From Desulfovibrio oxyclinae DSM 11498 (GTDB lineage Bacteria; Desulfobacterota; Desulfovibrionia; Desulfovibrionales; Desulfovibrionaceae), in assembly GCF_000375485.1 (NCBI RefSeq), contig NZ_AQXE01000004.1, positions 1 through 64,000 on the forward strand: a stretch of 64,000 nucleotides of DNA. Reading direction: 5' to 3'. This document shows positions 7,959 to 17,176 of the stretch, one piece after another (the first letter of the stretch is position 1; every line of letters starts with the position of its first letter). A program made the position numbers and the translations under genes. The notes under the pieces are model-generated. The model saw only the letters and a program-made list of their open reading frames with translations. It made no database searches and had not been told where the DNA came from.

Positions 7959-9563
7959 GTGAGCATCATTCAGTCATTTCGGACTCGCCCCGGCCTGTGG
8001 GCCTTTCTGATCATTGCCGCGACCTTTGCCGTGCGCTTTTTCTTTGTGGCCAGCGGCCAGCTCAATCTGGTTCAGGACGAGGCGCATTACTGGGACTGGA
8101 CCCGCAATCTCCAGCTCACCTACTATTCGAAGGGTCCGCTCATCGCATGGATCATCGCCACCTGGACCAGCGTGTTCGGCGACACCGAGCTGGGGGTTCG
8201 CTTTGGCTCCATTCTCGGCCTGGCCATGACGCAGGCCGTCATGTACTTCGGCCTCGCCAAGCTCTGGAAACGTCCGGGCATGGGGCTGCTCACTGTCTTC
8301 GTGCTCACCACCATGCCTCTGTTCATGGCGCTCGGCATTCTCATGACCACGGACAACTCCTTCGTGTTCTTCTGGGCCGCGTCCATGTTCAGCCTGTATG
8401 CTGCGTCCAATCCCGAGGGCAACCTGCCGGCCGTGCACACACGGGTGAACAACCTTCCCTTTGTGGTCATGGCCGTGTGCTTCGGGTTCGGCATCCTCGC
8501 CAAATATACCATGCTCGGCTTTCTCGGCCTGAGCGTTGTCTACGGCGTGCTCCTTCAGTGGCGGCGTATGCTTCCGCAGGGTTTCTGGCCTCGCCTGATC
8601 ATCACGCTTATCGCCGGCGTGATCATCGGTTTCCTGCCGACGCTCATCTGGAACATGCAAAACGATTTTGTCGGCTACAAACACGTCATCTATCTCATCG
8701 GCCTCAAGGGCAAGCAGGCCTCACAGCTCATTCGCTTCGACCATTTCCCTGAATACATCGGCTCCCAATTCGGCCTCGCCACCCCCTGGTGGATGATCTT
8801 TGCGCTCATCGGCGGCGGCGCAGCGGTTTTCCGCTACTTCGACACCCGCCCTTCTCTCGTGGAGACCGAAGCTCCCAGACTTAACGCCCGACAGGCCACG
8901 CTGCTGGCGGTCTTCTTCTGGCCCATGTGGATATTCTTCCTGCTCTGGAGCTTTCATGCGCAGGTGCATCCCAACTGGACCACCGTGAGTTATGTATCCG
9001 GCTCCATCCTTGCCGCATACGCGTTCGCCGGATTTGTGCGTCGCCGCAAGGGCACGGGAATGCGCAACCTCGTCATGGGCCTCTCGGTGCTCTTTTTCCT
9101 GATCGTGAACCTATCCCCGCACCTTCCCATCCCACCTGAAATCAACATCACCAACCGCCTCAAGGGGTGGAACGAACTCGGGCAGACCATCGACGACCTG
9201 CGGGAGCTGCGCTTCGCAGATTCCGACAAGGTATTCATTTTTTCCGACGTATACGACATGACCGGCGCCACGGCCTTCTACACGCCCGGCCAGCCGCGCA
9301 CCTACTGCGCATGGGTCGATGACCGTCGTATGAATCAGTACGATCTTTGGGAAGGTCCTTCCGACAAGGTCGGCTGGGACGCCATCTTCGTTCGCAAGCG
9401 CGAACAGGGCGGCGCCCCCAAAAAAGTTCGGAAAATGTTCGATGAAGTCTCCGAACCCATCGTGATTACGACCACTTTCAACGGTCAGCCCGCCCGGACC
9501 TTCACCCTGAACATATGCAAAGGGTTCAACGGATACTGGCCATCCAATAAAGGCAGATACTAA
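7959..9563 (+). CDS. GT39/GT83 family lipid-linked sugar transferase (ArnT / FlmK-like)
   Basis: The 534-residue protein has many membrane helices and the early periplasmic-loop motif VQDEAHYWDW (about residues 33-42), which carries the acidic pair conserved in ArnT and protein O-mannosyltransferases. The C-terminus is a soluble periplasmic domain. ArnT-type enzymes move a sugar from undecaprenyl phosphate onto lipid A; FlmK does the same with galactosamine. GTG at 7959 is chosen because GGAG lies 8 bases upstream, whereas the longer frame runs back through the MarR gene. With the GT2 and YdjC genes it forms a complete three-step set. The acceptor and sugar are not known. Confidence 0.87.
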   Translation: MSIIQSFRTRPGLWAFLIIAATFAVRFFFVASGQLNLVQDEAHYWDWTRNLQLTYYSKGPLIAWIIATWTSVFGDTELGVRFGSILGLAMTQAVMYFGLAKLWKRPGMGLLTVFVLTTMPLFMALGILMTTDNSFVFFWAASMFSLYAASNPEGNLPAVHTRVNNLPFVVMAVCFGFGILAKYTMLGFLGLSVVYGVLLQWRRMLPQGFWPRLIITLIAGVIIGFLPTLIWNMQNDFVGYKHVIYLIGLKGKQASQLIRFDHFPEYIGSQFGLATPWWMIFALIGGGAAVFRYFDTRPSLVETEAPRLNARQATLLAVFFWPMWIFFLLWSFHAQVHPNWTTVSYVSGSILAAYAFAGFVRRRKGTGMRNLVMGLSVLFFLIVNLSPHLPIPPEINITNRLKGWNELGQTIDDLRELRFADSDKVFIFSDVYDMTGATAFYTPGQPRTYCAWVDDRRMNQYDLWEGPSDKVGWDAIFVRKREQGGAPKKVRKMFDEVSEPIVITTTFNGQPARTFTLNICKGFNGYWPSNKGRY

Positions 9564-9584
9564 CAACTTCGGAATGATACGCTC

Positions 9585-9620
9585 AAAACCCCCGTCGGAT
9601 GCCATTCGACGGGGGTTTTT
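9585..9620 (+). terminator. Rho-independent terminator after the ArnT-like gene
   Basis: A perfect 13-base stem (AAAACCCCCGTCG / CGACGGGGGTTTT) encloses a 9-base loop. It lies 21 bases after the stop. The strand-symmetric A and T runs would allow some function in both directions. Confidence 0.92.
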
Positions 9621-9726
9621 CTAGAGCTTTTTTAGAGCTGTTGCACTGCGTTGTACTTTGTTGACAAGCTCTGACAAACTGTGTCATCGGATGTTCAGTC
9701 ATTGAACCTGCTGGCAAAGACGGTTT

Positions 9727-9984
9727 ATGGATTCGACAAGCAAAAGACCCGTGCTTTTGACGGTGAACGAAGTCGCCGAAATCTTGCGTGTCCATTATCG
9801 CACTGCCTACCGTCTTGTAACCGGCGGAAAGATCAGGGCCATCAGAATCGGCAACCAGTGGCGGGTACCGGAAGAGAGTTTGACGGCTTTCATTGAGGAA
9901 GGCTGGAAGGATTCGGTTCCCCAAAAACGCCGCAAACCGCCGAGCGGTCCGCAGCAGTTGAAACTGCCCATCGACAAGGAGTAG
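9727..9984 (+). CDS. Small excisionase-type (MerR-like) HTH DNA-binding protein
   Basis: The 85-residue protein has a single helix-turn-helix of the excisionase/MerR-like family: LTVNEVAEILRVHYRTAYRL (residues about 12-31), then GGKIRAIRIGNQWRVPEESL, which forms the wing. The remaining 30 residues are basic and proline-rich. Such proteins bind DNA as dimers and may be phage Xis-like or chromosomal regulators. The ATG at 9727 has a weak binding site. It is followed after 4 bases by an unknown gene, so the two are an operon. A good TTGACA -35 element sits at 9661 but no clear -10 follows. Confidence 0.85.
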   Translation: MDSTSKRPVLLTVNEVAEILRVHYRTAYRLVTGGKIRAIRIGNQWRVPEESLTAFIEEGWKDSVPQKRRKPPSGPQQLKLPIDKE

Positions 9985-9988
9985 CACA

Positions 9989-10393
9989 ATGGTGAGAAAG
10001 CCCATGCCAGGCACCGACACCGGCACCGAACCCGTCGTGGACATCACTTTGCCCAACGACTTCGGAAAGAACATCTCGCTGACCGGCAGTCTTGTCGAAG
10101 AGGAGATGTATTTCAACGACGATACCGGCATGCTGACCATGGAGAAGCTCTACCGCGCAGAAAACGACTCCTACGCATACAGCATCATTTCCGCCATCGG
10201 GCATTCCCGTGAACGCCGCGCCTACAGCATTCGCCCCGGCGAGGAGTTTACCCGCGTGGATAATGGCTGCATGGAACTCGACCTGCCTACTGAAATTCTT
10301 TTTGAGCTGCTCGAACACGCTGTTCGTTCCGAGAACAGCCGCGACAGCGAGAACAGCGAACACGTGAAGCGCAAACTCGCCGTCAACGAATAG
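9989..10393 (+). CDS. Conserved-looking hypothetical protein in operon with HTH gene
   Basis: I do not recognise this 134-residue protein. It is acidic, soluble, without signal peptide or membrane helix. The middle (about 22-100) alternates hydrophobic and polar residues as in a beta-rich fold, and the tail is a charged stretch rich in Ser, Glu and Asn. The ATG at 9989 has GGAG 8 bases upstream, and the gene follows the HTH gene by 4 bases. Codon use is like its neighbours. It may be a partner or target of the HTH protein. The operon ends at the terminator at 10416-10451. Confidence 0.75.
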   Translation: MVRKPMPGTDTGTEPVVDITLPNDFGKNISLTGSLVEEEMYFNDDTGMLTMEKLYRAENDSYAYSIISAIGHSRERRAYSIRPGEEFTRVDNGCMELDLPTEILFELLEHAVRSENSRDSENSEHVKRKLAVNE

Positions 10394-10415
10394 ACTTTTC
10401 GGCTTACGCCAAAAG

Positions 10416-10451
10416 AAAAAGGCCGGGACACTCAGTGTCCCGGCCTTTTTT
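10416..10451. terminator. Bidirectional rho-independent terminator
   Basis: An 11-base stem (GGCCGGGACAC / GTGTCCCGGCC) with a 3-base loop lies at 10421-10445, with an A run on the left and a T run on the right. It serves the unknown gene on the plus strand and hldA on the minus strand. Confidence 0.93.
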
Positions 10452-10469
10452 CATTCACTATTCACGCCA

Positions 10470-11474
10470 TCAGATCCGCTCGGATTCGATCTCCGGCAAT
10501 CCGTCAATTGACTCCATGATCTGGCCCGGCGTAGCCGTTGCCGCGCCGATACGAGAGACAACGATCCCCGCCGCATGGTTGGCGAGGGTTGCCGATGCCA
10601 CAAGACCGCCCCCGGCGGCAAGGCCGAGCGCCAAAGTGGCAATGACGGTATCCCCTGCTCCCGTAACGTCAAAGACGTTTCTGGCGAACGTGGGGATATG
10701 GTGTACATTTTCGCGGTCGTGGAACAGGGCCATTCCGTCGCGTCCAAGAGTCACCAACAGGTGACGGCATCCGAGTCTGTCGAAAAGCCTGCGCCCAGCC
10801 TCCACGGCCTCATCGCGTCCGGAAACGTGCATTCCTGCGCCTTCTCCGGCTTCCTTGGTATTGGGGGTCAGCAGGTCCACCCCCTGATAGAAATCGTAGT
10901 TTACCGTCTTGGGATCAACCAGCACCATCGGCCGGTTCTCCAATGACTCCAATGCGGACCACAGGCGGTCCATGAATTCTCGGCAAACAAGGCCCTTACC
11001 GTAATCCGAGAGAATGATGACCGGTGTGTTCTCCAAGTCTTCTTCAATGTCCGCAAAGAGCTCGTCCAGCTCCGGGCCTGTCGGATTGCCGAGTTCTTCG
11101 TGGTCTACGCGCACAATCTGCTGGTTGCTGGCCAGCACTCGGGTCTTGATCGTGGTGGGACGGGTTTCCGAGACTACGAGCCGGGTTTCGAGCCCGTGTT
11201 CGTTACAAAGTCTGGTCAGCGTATCACCATGGATATCCTTGCCACGCATTCCCGCCAAAACCGGCTGACCGCCAAGTTCTGCAATGTTTCTGGCAACGTT
11301 TCCAGCTCCGCCGAGCACGTGTGTTTCCTTCTCCACCCGTACGACAGGTACCGGCGCTTCCGGAGAAATACGCTCAACAGACCCCGTCAGATAATGGTCG
11401 AGCATCAGGTCACCGATGATCAGGACCCTCCGGCCCGCAACCTTTCCAAGCAATTGCTTCAGTTCATCCCGCAT
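10470..11474 (-). CDS. hldA: D-glycero-beta-D-manno-heptose-7-phosphate kinase (HldA / RfaE1)
   Basis: The 334-residue PfkB/ribokinase-family enzyme phosphorylates D-glycero-D-manno-heptose 7-phosphate at C1 in ADP-heptose synthesis for the LPS core. It has the family's GDLMLDHYLTGSVERISPEAP opening (split around residues 21-41), GGAGNVARNI at 55-64, and DVTGAGDT at 269-276 with catalytic Asp275. Its length fits the kinase domain only, so the nucleotidyl transferase (HldC) must be encoded elsewhere, unlike the fused E. coli HldE. The ATG at 11474 lies 45 bases downstream of the parB stop, so read-through from parB is possible. Confidence 0.92.
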   Translation of the reverse strand: MRDELKQLLGKVAGRRVLIIGDLMLDHYLTGSVERISPEAPVPVVRVEKETHVLGGAGNVARNIAELGGQPVLAGMRGKDIHGDTLTRLCNEHGLETRLVVSETRPTTIKTRVLASNQQIVRVDHEELGNPTGPELDELFADIEEDLENTPVIILSDYGKGLVCREFMDRLWSALESLENRPMVLVDPKTVNYDFYQGVDLLTPNTKEAGEGAGMHVSGRDEAVEAGRRLFDRLGCRHLLVTLGRDGMALFHDRENVHHIPTFARNVFDVTGAGDTVIATLALGLAAGGGLVASATLANHAAGIVVSRIGAATATPGQIMESIDGLPEIESERI

Positions 11475-11519
11475 GGTTCGTGATTCTGTCCTTTATACGA
11501 TCAGGAAATTATCATGCTG

Positions 11520-12437
11520 TTACTGCGGCCAGTCGCCGCCAAGCATATCCACAAGATTCCGCAAATCGTCTTCACTCTCATACTTGATAGTAATTTTACC
11601 TTTTTTAGGGCTTCCAGACATTTTAACCGCAACATTCAGTGAACCGGCTATGGACTCCTGAATGGTGCTCACCACCGGATCAGGCTCACTTTTCCCGGTT
11701 GTCGTGGTACTCTTTTTCGGTGAATGGTCTTCCCCCACTCCCGGCAGACGACCGTTGTTCTTCCAGAAAACCGCCTGCGCTTCGGACTGCCGAACGGTCA
11801 GCCCGTTTTCCAGAATGCGGCTATGCAGTTCACCCTGTACGTCGGCATCGGTCACCGACATAAGCGCCCTGCCATGTCCAGCCGAGAGATTGCCCTCGGA
11901 GATATCCTTGCGAATGGCTTCCGGCAGATTCAGGAGCCTGAGGGCGTTGGCGACGGCGGAACGGCTCTTCCCCACCTGCTGCGAAAGCTCTTCCTGACTC
12001 AGCCCGAACTGGTTCTGCAACTGCTGATAGCCAAGCGCCTCTTCAACGGGGTTCAGATCTTCGCGCTGGAGGTTCTCAATGAGCGCAACAGCGAGACTTT
12101 CCTGATCAGTCATCTCCCTGATCAGAGCCGGAATATCCTTCAGCCCGGCAATTTTGCTGGCTCTCAGGCGGCGCTCACCGGCCACCAGCTCATAGCGATA
12201 ATCACCAACCGGACGAACGAGAATGGGCTGAAGAACGCCCTGACTGCGGATGGACTCGCTAAGATCCTTGAGGCCTTCCTGCGAGAACTCCCTGCGCGGC
12301 TGATTAGGGTTCGGCACGACCGATTCGATCGGGACCATGGTCACGGAAGCCGCTTCCACTCCCTTTTCCTGGTCTTCGCGCACACCGCCCAACAGGGCGT
12401 CAAGTCCGCGACCAAGTCCTTTCTGCATCGAACTCAT
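11520..12437 (-). CDS. parB: Chromosome-partitioning protein ParB
   Basis: The 305-residue protein starts GLGRGLDALL, has VPNPNQPRREF at about 45, the CTP-binding GERRLRAS motif, and IENLQREDLNPVEEA followed by the helix-turn-helix (about 150-180). The C-terminal dimer domain ends at the stop. ParB loads at parS, slides as a CTP-dependent clamp and helps segregate the origin. The ATG at 12437 has GGAGG just upstream, better than the longer frame. Perfect and near parS sites lie at 13799, 17161 and 22762. parA is close by but a gene on the other strand separates them. Confidence 0.96.
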   Translation of the reverse strand: MSSMQKGLGRGLDALLGGVREDQEKGVEAASVTMVPIESVVPNPNQPRREFSQEGLKDLSESIRSQGVLQPILVRPVGDYRYELVAGERRLRASKIAGLKDIPALIREMTDQESLAVALIENLQREDLNPVEEALGYQQLQNQFGLSQEELSQQVGKSRSAVANALRLLNLPEAIRKDISEGNLSAGHGRALMSVTDADVQGELHSRILENGLTVRQSEAQAVFWKNNGRLPGVGEDHSPKKSTTTTGKSEPDPVVSTIQESIAGSLNVAVKMSGSPKKGKITIKYESEDDLRNLVDMLGGDWPQ

Positions 12438-12543
12438 GACACATTCCTCCATATTTTCGGGCGCGAGCTCTTGCCCAGCTCGTCACAAGCGCCTATATAT
12501 CCATTCAATTCATTAAAGACAGTCATCTCAAAAAGGATCCATC

Positions 12544-12960
12544 ATGAACGATCATGTCCGCGAACTTTACGACAAGGACGGCAACCTCATCGGCTGCCTG
12601 CTCACGGCCGAGGCCTGGCAGAGCGTCGGGGACAAAGTCAAAAATCTTCTCGGCATCAAGGAAGAGCCCGCTCAGGCCCCCGAGCCTATCCACGAATGGG
12701 ACACCCTCAAGGAGTACTGGGACTTCAACTACGAACCTGACATGCACGTCCACTGTGAATGTTGCGGCAGCTCCACTCCCGACTGGCAACAGGATGACCC
12801 TCGCAAGTTCCGGCTGAGTTCCGCCACCCTTGGCGGCATGGTCACTTTCACCTGCCTTGAGTGTCAGGCCAAAGTCCTTAAAAAGCATTTCAAAGATGAA
12901 ATAGTCACCGAATGCAGACCGTTTCAGGACAAGGACAAACGCCTTGAAGCCCGCTACTAA
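12544..12960 (+). CDS. Hypothetical protein with two CXXC pairs, between parB and parA
   Basis: The 138-residue protein is not recognised. The first 40 residues hold a short DKDGNLIGCLL motif that resembles a bacterial regulatory or SpoVT-like strand. The second half has CXXC pairs at 71-74 and 104-107, which look like a treble-clef or rubredoxin-like zinc knuckle. The ATG at 12544 has AAAGGA upstream. It is divergent from parB and convergent with parA, and it has its own terminator at 12968-12988. Its position inside the par locus suggests either an insertion or a role near the origin; nothing in the protein decides this. Confidence 0.75.
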   Translation: MNDHVRELYDKDGNLIGCLLTAEAWQSVGDKVKNLLGIKEEPAQAPEPIHEWDTLKEYWDFNYEPDMHVHCECCGSSTPDWQQDDPRKFRLSSATLGGMVTFTCLECQAKVLKKHFKDEIVTECRPFQDKDKRLEARY

Positions 12961-12967
12961 CAATACA

Positions 12968-12988
12968 GGGGAGGCCCCCTCCCCTTTT
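12968..12988 (+). terminator. Rho-independent terminator after the CXXC protein gene
   Basis: A 7-base stem GGGGAGG / CCTCCCC with a 3-base loop is followed by TTTT. It lies between the convergent CXXC gene and parA. Confidence 0.7.
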
Positions 12989-12992
12989 CCTT

Positions 12993-13760
12993 CTAGTCTG
13001 CCGTTTTCTTGACGACTTCCTGCGCCAGAGCCAGGTACGCCTCAGCGCCTTTCGATTTGATATCGTAATTGATGACGGGTTTACCGAAACTTGGTGCCTC
13101 GGAAAGTCGTACGTTCCGGGGTACGATCACCTCAAAAAGATGCTCTGGAAACGCCTTTCGGACTTCATTCTTCACCTGCCATGAGAGCCTGTTTCGGGCA
13201 TCATACATGGTCAACACCACCCCGAGCATACCAAGCTGCTGATTCAGCCGGTTTTTCACCAGTTCGTATGTCATAAGCAGCTGTGCAATGCCCTCCAACG
13301 CGTAATACTCACACTGAAGAGGCACAAGCAGTTCCGTGGCTGCGCAGAGAGCGTTCACGGTCAAAAGCCCGAGTGACGGTGGACAATCAATGATGATGAA
13401 CTCGTAATCTTCATCCAGGCTGTCCAGGAGCTCCTTCAAATAGAACTCGCGACCAAGCTTATCCACCAGTTCAACCTCTGCTCCAACCAAATCCTGCGTT
13501 CCGGGCAGTATGTCCAGAAAGGGAACACTGGTCTCATACACTGCCTTGCGCGAATTTTTTACATCGAACAGGACGCTATAAATGTTGTCCCGACGATCGC
13601 CCGGATAAAAACCCAACCCGCTGGATGCGTTTCCCTGAGGATCGCAGTCCACAACGAGGACCTTTTTCTCCATCACCGCCAAGGACGCGGCAAGGTTGAT
13701 CGCCGTCGTTGTTTTACCAACACCGCCTTTCTGGTTAGCCACTACAATTCGCCTTGCCAC
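12993..13760 (-). CDS. parA: Chromosome-partitioning ATPase ParA (Soj)
   Basis: The 255-residue protein has the deviant Walker A motif KGGVGKTTT at 11-19 with the signature Lys11, a Walker B-like [11 protein letters not shown], and the late [14 protein letters not shown] block of chromosomal ParA/Soj. It is a DNA-binding ATPase that forms gradients on the nucleoid and pulls ParB-parS complexes. The start is GTG at 13760 with AAGGAGG 7 bases upstream. A perfect parS (13799-13814) lies 38 bases before the start codon, in the promoter region, which suggests ParB bound there could affect parA expression. Confidence 0.96.
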   Translation of the reverse strand: MARRIVVANQKGGVGKTTTAINLAASLAVMEKKVLVVDCDPQGNASSGLGFYPGDRRDNIYSVLFDVKNSRKAVYETSVPFLDILPGTQDLVGAEVELVDKLGREFYLKELLDSLDEDYEFIIIDCPPSLGLLTVNALCAATELLVPLQCEYYALEGIAQLLMTYELVKNRLNQQLGMLGVVLTMYDARNRLSWQVKNEVRKAFPEHLFEVIVPRNVRLSEAPSFGKPVINYDIKSKGAEAYLALAQEVVKKTAD

Positions 13761-13798
13761 TTGACGCCTCCTTCTGGAATTCGAGCTTCCGGCCGGAT

Positions 13799-13814
13799 TG
13801 TTTCACGTGAAACA
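13799..13814. promoter_or_regulatory. parS: parS site (perfect palindrome)
   Basis: TGTTTCACGTGAAACA is a 16-base perfect palindrome that matches the universal chromosomal parS consensus. It lies just upstream of parA. Confidence 0.95.
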
Positions 13815-13880
13815 TCGAAACAGAGTTCTCCCCTTCCTTAGATGCTCCAGGAAAAGTTGGCAAGAAAAACGATCACGGCA

Positions 13881-13908
13881 AAAGAAAAAACCGGCCCGAA
13901 GGCCGGTT
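13881..13908 (-). terminator. Rho-independent terminator after the epimerase gene
   Basis: On the minus strand the stem AACCGGCC / GGCCGGTT with a 4-base loop is followed by TTTTCTTT. It closes the nfeD-slipin-epimerase operon. Confidence 0.88.
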
Positions 13909-13947
13909 TTCCGGTGATTCTGATGATGATCGACAGTGGCCAATCAG

Positions 13948-14961
13948 TTATTCCGGCTTCCCGTAGTAATCGAGGTACCAGTCAACAAAGTTCTTGATGC
14001 CGACTTCGATGCTTGTATCGGGACGAAAACCCACATCATTTTGAAGGTCGGTCACATCGGCCTCAGTGGCAGGAACGTCCCCGGGCTGCATGGGCATCAT
14101 GTTGTAGATGGCCTTTTTGCCAAGGCACTCCTCAATGACTTCAATGTAGCGTGTCAGCTCGACCACATTGTTGTTGCCAATGTTATAGATGCGGTACGGC
14201 ACGGAACTGGTTGCCGGGTCCGGGTTGGCGCCGTCCCACTCGGGGTTCGGCGCAGCGGTGTTTTGGGTGACGCGAACAACACCTTCGACGATATCATCGA
14301 TGTAGGTAAAGTCACGACGCATCTTACCGTGGTTGAACACGTTGATGGGCTTGCCTTCTAGGATGTTCTTGGTGAACAGGAACAGCGCCATGTCCGGTCT
14401 GCCCCACGGGCCGTAGACGGTGAAGAACCGGAGGCCCGTTGTCGGGAGTCCGTAGAGGTTGCTGTACGAGTGCGCCATCATCTCATTGGACTTCTTGGTG
14501 GCGGCGTACAGGGACATGGGATGATCCACCGCTTCATGGGTCGAAAGCGGCATGTTGGTGTTCATGCCGTAAACGGAGCTGGAGGATGCGTAAACGAGGT
14601 GCTCCACCTTGTTGTGCCGGCAGCCTTCGAGAATGTTGGCGAACCCGACAAGGTTGGAATCCACATACGCGCGCGGGTTCTCGATGCTGTACCGGACACC
14701 GGCCTGAGCCGCGAGGTTGACCACGTGGGTGAACTGTTCCTTGCTGAAGAGTTCTTCCATGGCGGCGTTGTCGCTCAGGTCGATCTTCGCGTGCTTGAAC
14801 GCGGGATATTCGCTGATTATCTTGAGACGGTCCCACTTCACCGCAGGATCATAGTAGTCGTTGACGATATCGAGACCAACCACTTCGTGGCCCATGTCGA
14901 GAAAGCGCTTGGAAAGGTGGAACCCGATAAAACCAGCGGCTCCGGTGACGAGAATTTTCAT
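13948..14961 (-). CDS. UDP-glucuronate 4-epimerase family NAD-dependent epimerase
   Basis: The 337-residue protein is a short-chain dehydrogenase-type sugar epimerase. It has the NAD motif [10 protein letters not shown] (7-16), the DIVNDYYDP segment typical of CapI/GAE UDP-glucuronate epimerases, the SSSSVYG serine loop, and the catalytic [18 protein letters not shown] also fits that subfamily. The reaction is UDP-glucuronate to UDP-galacturonate, for surface polysaccharide. Its ATG follows the slipin stop with no gap, so it is in the nfeD operon, though the link between this enzyme and a membrane quality-control pair is not obvious. Confidence 0.9.
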   Translation of the reverse strand: MKILVTGAAGFIGFHLSKRFLDMGHEVVGLDIVNDYYDPAVKWDRLKIISEYPAFKHAKIDLSDNAAMEELFSKEQFTHVVNLAAQAGVRYSIENPRAYVDSNLVGFANILEGCRHNKVEHLVYASSSSVYGMNTNMPLSTHEAVDHPMSLYAATKKSNEMMAHSYSNLYGLPTTGLRFFTVYGPWGRPDMALFLFTKNILEGKPINVFNHGKMRRDFTYIDDIVEGVVRVTQNTAAPNPEWDGANPDPATSSVPYRIYNIGNNNVVELTRYIEVIEECLGKKAIYNMMPMQPGDVPATEADVTDLQNDVGFRPDTSIEVGIKNFVDWYLDYYGKPE

Positions 14962-15756
14962 CTATTCTTCCGTGTTGTTTGGCGTGTTCGTTTCCATATC
15001 CGTATTACGCTTTGTCAGCGCATCGGGCTTGAGTATGCCGAGTATGTCGAGCGGTACGGGGATGATGGACGAAGCCTTGCCGTCCGAAGTCATTTCCCGA
15101 AGCGTCTGAAGGTAGCGAAGCTGAAGCGCCTCGGGGTTACGGGAAATGATATCCGCCGCCTGCGAGAGCTTGTCCGCAGCCTGAAACTCCCCTTCCGCCG
15201 CAATCACCTTGGCCCGGCGTTCGCGCTCGGCCTCGGCCTGCTTGGCCATGGCACGCTGCATTTCCTGCGGAAGGTCGATGTACTTCACTTCCACCGTGGT
15301 CACCTTGATGCCCCACGGGTCGGTATGTTCATCGAGAATGGCCTGAATCTGCGAATTGACCTTGTCCCGGTGGGACAGAAGATCATCAAGCTCGACGCCA
15401 CCACATACGCTACGAAGGGTCGTTTGGGCAAGCTGAGAGGTGGCGAACATATAGTCCTCGATTTCAAGAATGGCCCGAACCGGCTCAACAACCCGGAAGT
15501 AGACAACCGCGTTAACCTTCACGCTGACGTTGTCCTTGGTGATGACGTCCTGATTCGGAACATCGAGAGCAAAGATTCGAAGCGAAATCTTGACCATCTT
15601 ATCGACGATGGGGATGAGGATGATCAGTCCCGGTCCTTTGGCTCCGATGCAACGACCAAGACGGAAAATGACGCCGCGCTCATATTCGTTGAGGACGCGA
15701 AGAGCCGCAACGAGAAACAAAATGACCAGTGCGACAATGGGAAGGACTGTGTACAT
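14962..15756 (-). CDS. Slipin (SPFH/Band 7, stomatin-like) membrane protein
   Basis: The 264-residue protein has an N-terminal membrane helix (residues 2-20) and the stomatin block [11 protein letters not shown] (about 25-35). The SPFH domain runs to about 170, and a charged coiled-coil with [17 protein letters not shown] follows. Slipins oligomerise in membranes as rings or cages and are cut or controlled by NfeD partners. It lies 14 bases after nfeD and has AAGGAG before its ATG. This NfeD-slipin pairing is a classic conserved operon. Confidence 0.93.
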   Translation of the reverse strand: MYTVLPIVALVILFLVAALRVLNEYERGVIFRLGRCIGAKGPGLIILIPIVDKMVKISLRIFALDVPNQDVITKDNVSVKVNAVVYFRVVEPVRAILEIEDYMFATSQLAQTTLRSVCGGVELDDLLSHRDKVNSQIQAILDEHTDPWGIKVTTVEVKYIDLPQEMQRAMAKQAEAERERRAKVIAAEGEFQAADKLSQAADIISRNPEALQLRYLQTLREMTSDGKASSIIPVPLDILGILKPDALTKRNTDMETNTPNNTEE

Positions 15757-15770
15757 GCTGTACTCCTTTG

Positions 15771-17084
15771 TTAACCGTTGGCATTCGTGGGTTCCGGGGA
15801 CAGAGGCTCAATTTGCAACCTCAGACCGTTTCTGGCGACTATTTTGACCTTGGTATCGCGCGAAGGCGTAAAATCGCTCAGCGCAGCTGTGGCGGCCCAA
15901 ATTTCGCCTCTGACCCTTATCTGACCATTCTCCTTTTCCCATGAAATGACAGTACCTTCCTGTCCGACGATAGAATCGCTGTCAGAAGTGAACCGCGTCT
16001 TTCTGGAGCGGAGTATCAGCCAGATTATGAGCGAAGCGAAGGCGACAAAGATGAGGGACGGCACGAGTACCAACCACGTGGGGATGTGCAGATAACCGTA
16101 GGGATCGCGAAAGAGCAGCATACCGCCCATGAACAGGGCAACGGCACCTGCGACAGTCAGCAGACCATAGCTGGTTATGGCCACCTCAAGCCCAAGCAGG
16201 ACCAGGGCGAAAAGGATCAGCAGGATACCTGCCGCCGTGGTTGGGAGAACCGAGAGCGCATACAACGCCATGAGCAGGCAGATCCCACCGAGTACACCGG
16301 GGAAGATTGCGCCGGGATGCGTGATTTCGAAAAACAGCCCGATCATGCCGCCGAGCAAAAGGAAGTAGGCTATTTGGGGATGGAGCATCCACGAGAGAAC
16401 CGAGTAGCTGAAACCTGGCTTGAACGTTTCCAGCACAACCTGATTCCCGGCAAAGGAGATTGCCTCGCCGTCATGGGTAAAGCCGCCCTCCCCTATGTCG
16501 GCAAGAAAGTCATGTACGGAAGGCGAAACGTATTCGATGACATTCTGTTCAAGCGCCTCAGCAGCAGTGATGCTGGCGGCGGACTGAACCGACTCGGCAT
16601 ACCATTCGATGTTGCGATCCCGACGCGCAGCGACCGCCCGGACGAGGCTGATGAAATCATTCTGCACCTTGGCCTGCATGGTCTTTTGAATATCGTCGCC
16701 AGTGACGCTGACCGGTGAAGCGGCTCCTATGGTTGTCTGAGGCGCCATGCCGGCAACATCGGAGGCGGCCACGAGGAACACGCCCGCACTCGTGGCCCGC
16801 GCCCCTGCTGGACCGACCCAGACTGCGACGGGAATCGGCGAGTTCAATATGGCCTTGACCATAGAACGCATGGATTGCCCAAGCCCGCCGGGGGTGTCGA
16901 TGCGTAGCAGAACAAGATCCACTCCGGAATCCTGCGCATAAGAAATGCTCTCGATGAGCATTTCTTCGGAAGCAGGACTGACCGTCCCCTCGAAGTTGAC
17001 TTGTAGAACCTGGAAGGGCTCCCCGTGAGCAGAAAGGGGAAATGCAAGCAACACCAACAGAAATAAAGAAGCCAAACGGATCAT
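15771..17084 (-). CDS. NfeD-family membrane serine protease (stomatin operon partner)
   Basis: The 437-residue protein has a signal peptide (about 1-22), a ClpP-like serine protease domain (about 25-220), several membrane helices (about 230-360) and a C-terminal OB-fold NfeD domain that ends with [15 protein letters not shown]. The protease region shows [12 protein letters not shown] and [11 protein letters not shown], which carries the nucleophile Ser as in the archaeal 1510-N protease. This long form cleaves hydrophobic stretches of its stomatin partner. The ATG at 17084 has GGAGG 7 bases upstream, better than the longer frame. It heads the operon with slipin and the epimerase. Confidence 0.92.
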   Translation of the reverse strand: MIRLASLFLLVLLAFPLSAHGEPFQVLQVNFEGTVSPASEEMLIESISYAQDSGVDLVLLRIDTPGGLGQSMRSMVKAILNSPIPVAVWVGPAGARATSAGVFLVAASDVAGMAPQTTIGAASPVSVTGDDIQKTMQAKVQNDFISLVRAVAARRDRNIEWYAESVQSAASITAAEALEQNVIEYVSPSVHDFLADIGEGGFTHDGEAISFAGNQVVLETFKPGFSYSVLSWMLHPQIAYFLLLGGMIGLFFEITHPGAIFPGVLGGICLLMALYALSVLPTTAAGILLILFALVLLGLEVAITSYGLLTVAGAVALFMGGMLLFRDPYGYLHIPTWLVLVPSLIFVAFASLIIWLILRSRKTRFTSDSDSIVGQEGTVISWEKENGQIRVRGEIWAATAALSDFTPSRDTKVKIVARNGLRLQIEPLSPEPTNANG

Positions 17085-17160
17085 GACAGACCTCCGATTA
17101 TCCCTAGTTGGCATAAGCCGGGGAATAAGGAAAGTATATCATCAAAGAAGAATGCCATAA

Positions 17161-17176
17161 TGTTTCATGGGAAACA
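17161..17176. promoter_or_regulatory. parS: parS-like site
   Basis: TGTTTCATGGGAAACA keeps both outer six-base arms of parS; it differs from the perfect site at 13799 at two central positions. ParB usually tolerates changes like this with weaker binding. Confidence 0.6.

Noticed and set aside
9661..9690. Promoter of the excisionase-like gene based on TTGACA at 9661
   Set aside because: The -35 is good but no acceptable -10 lies 16-18 bases later.
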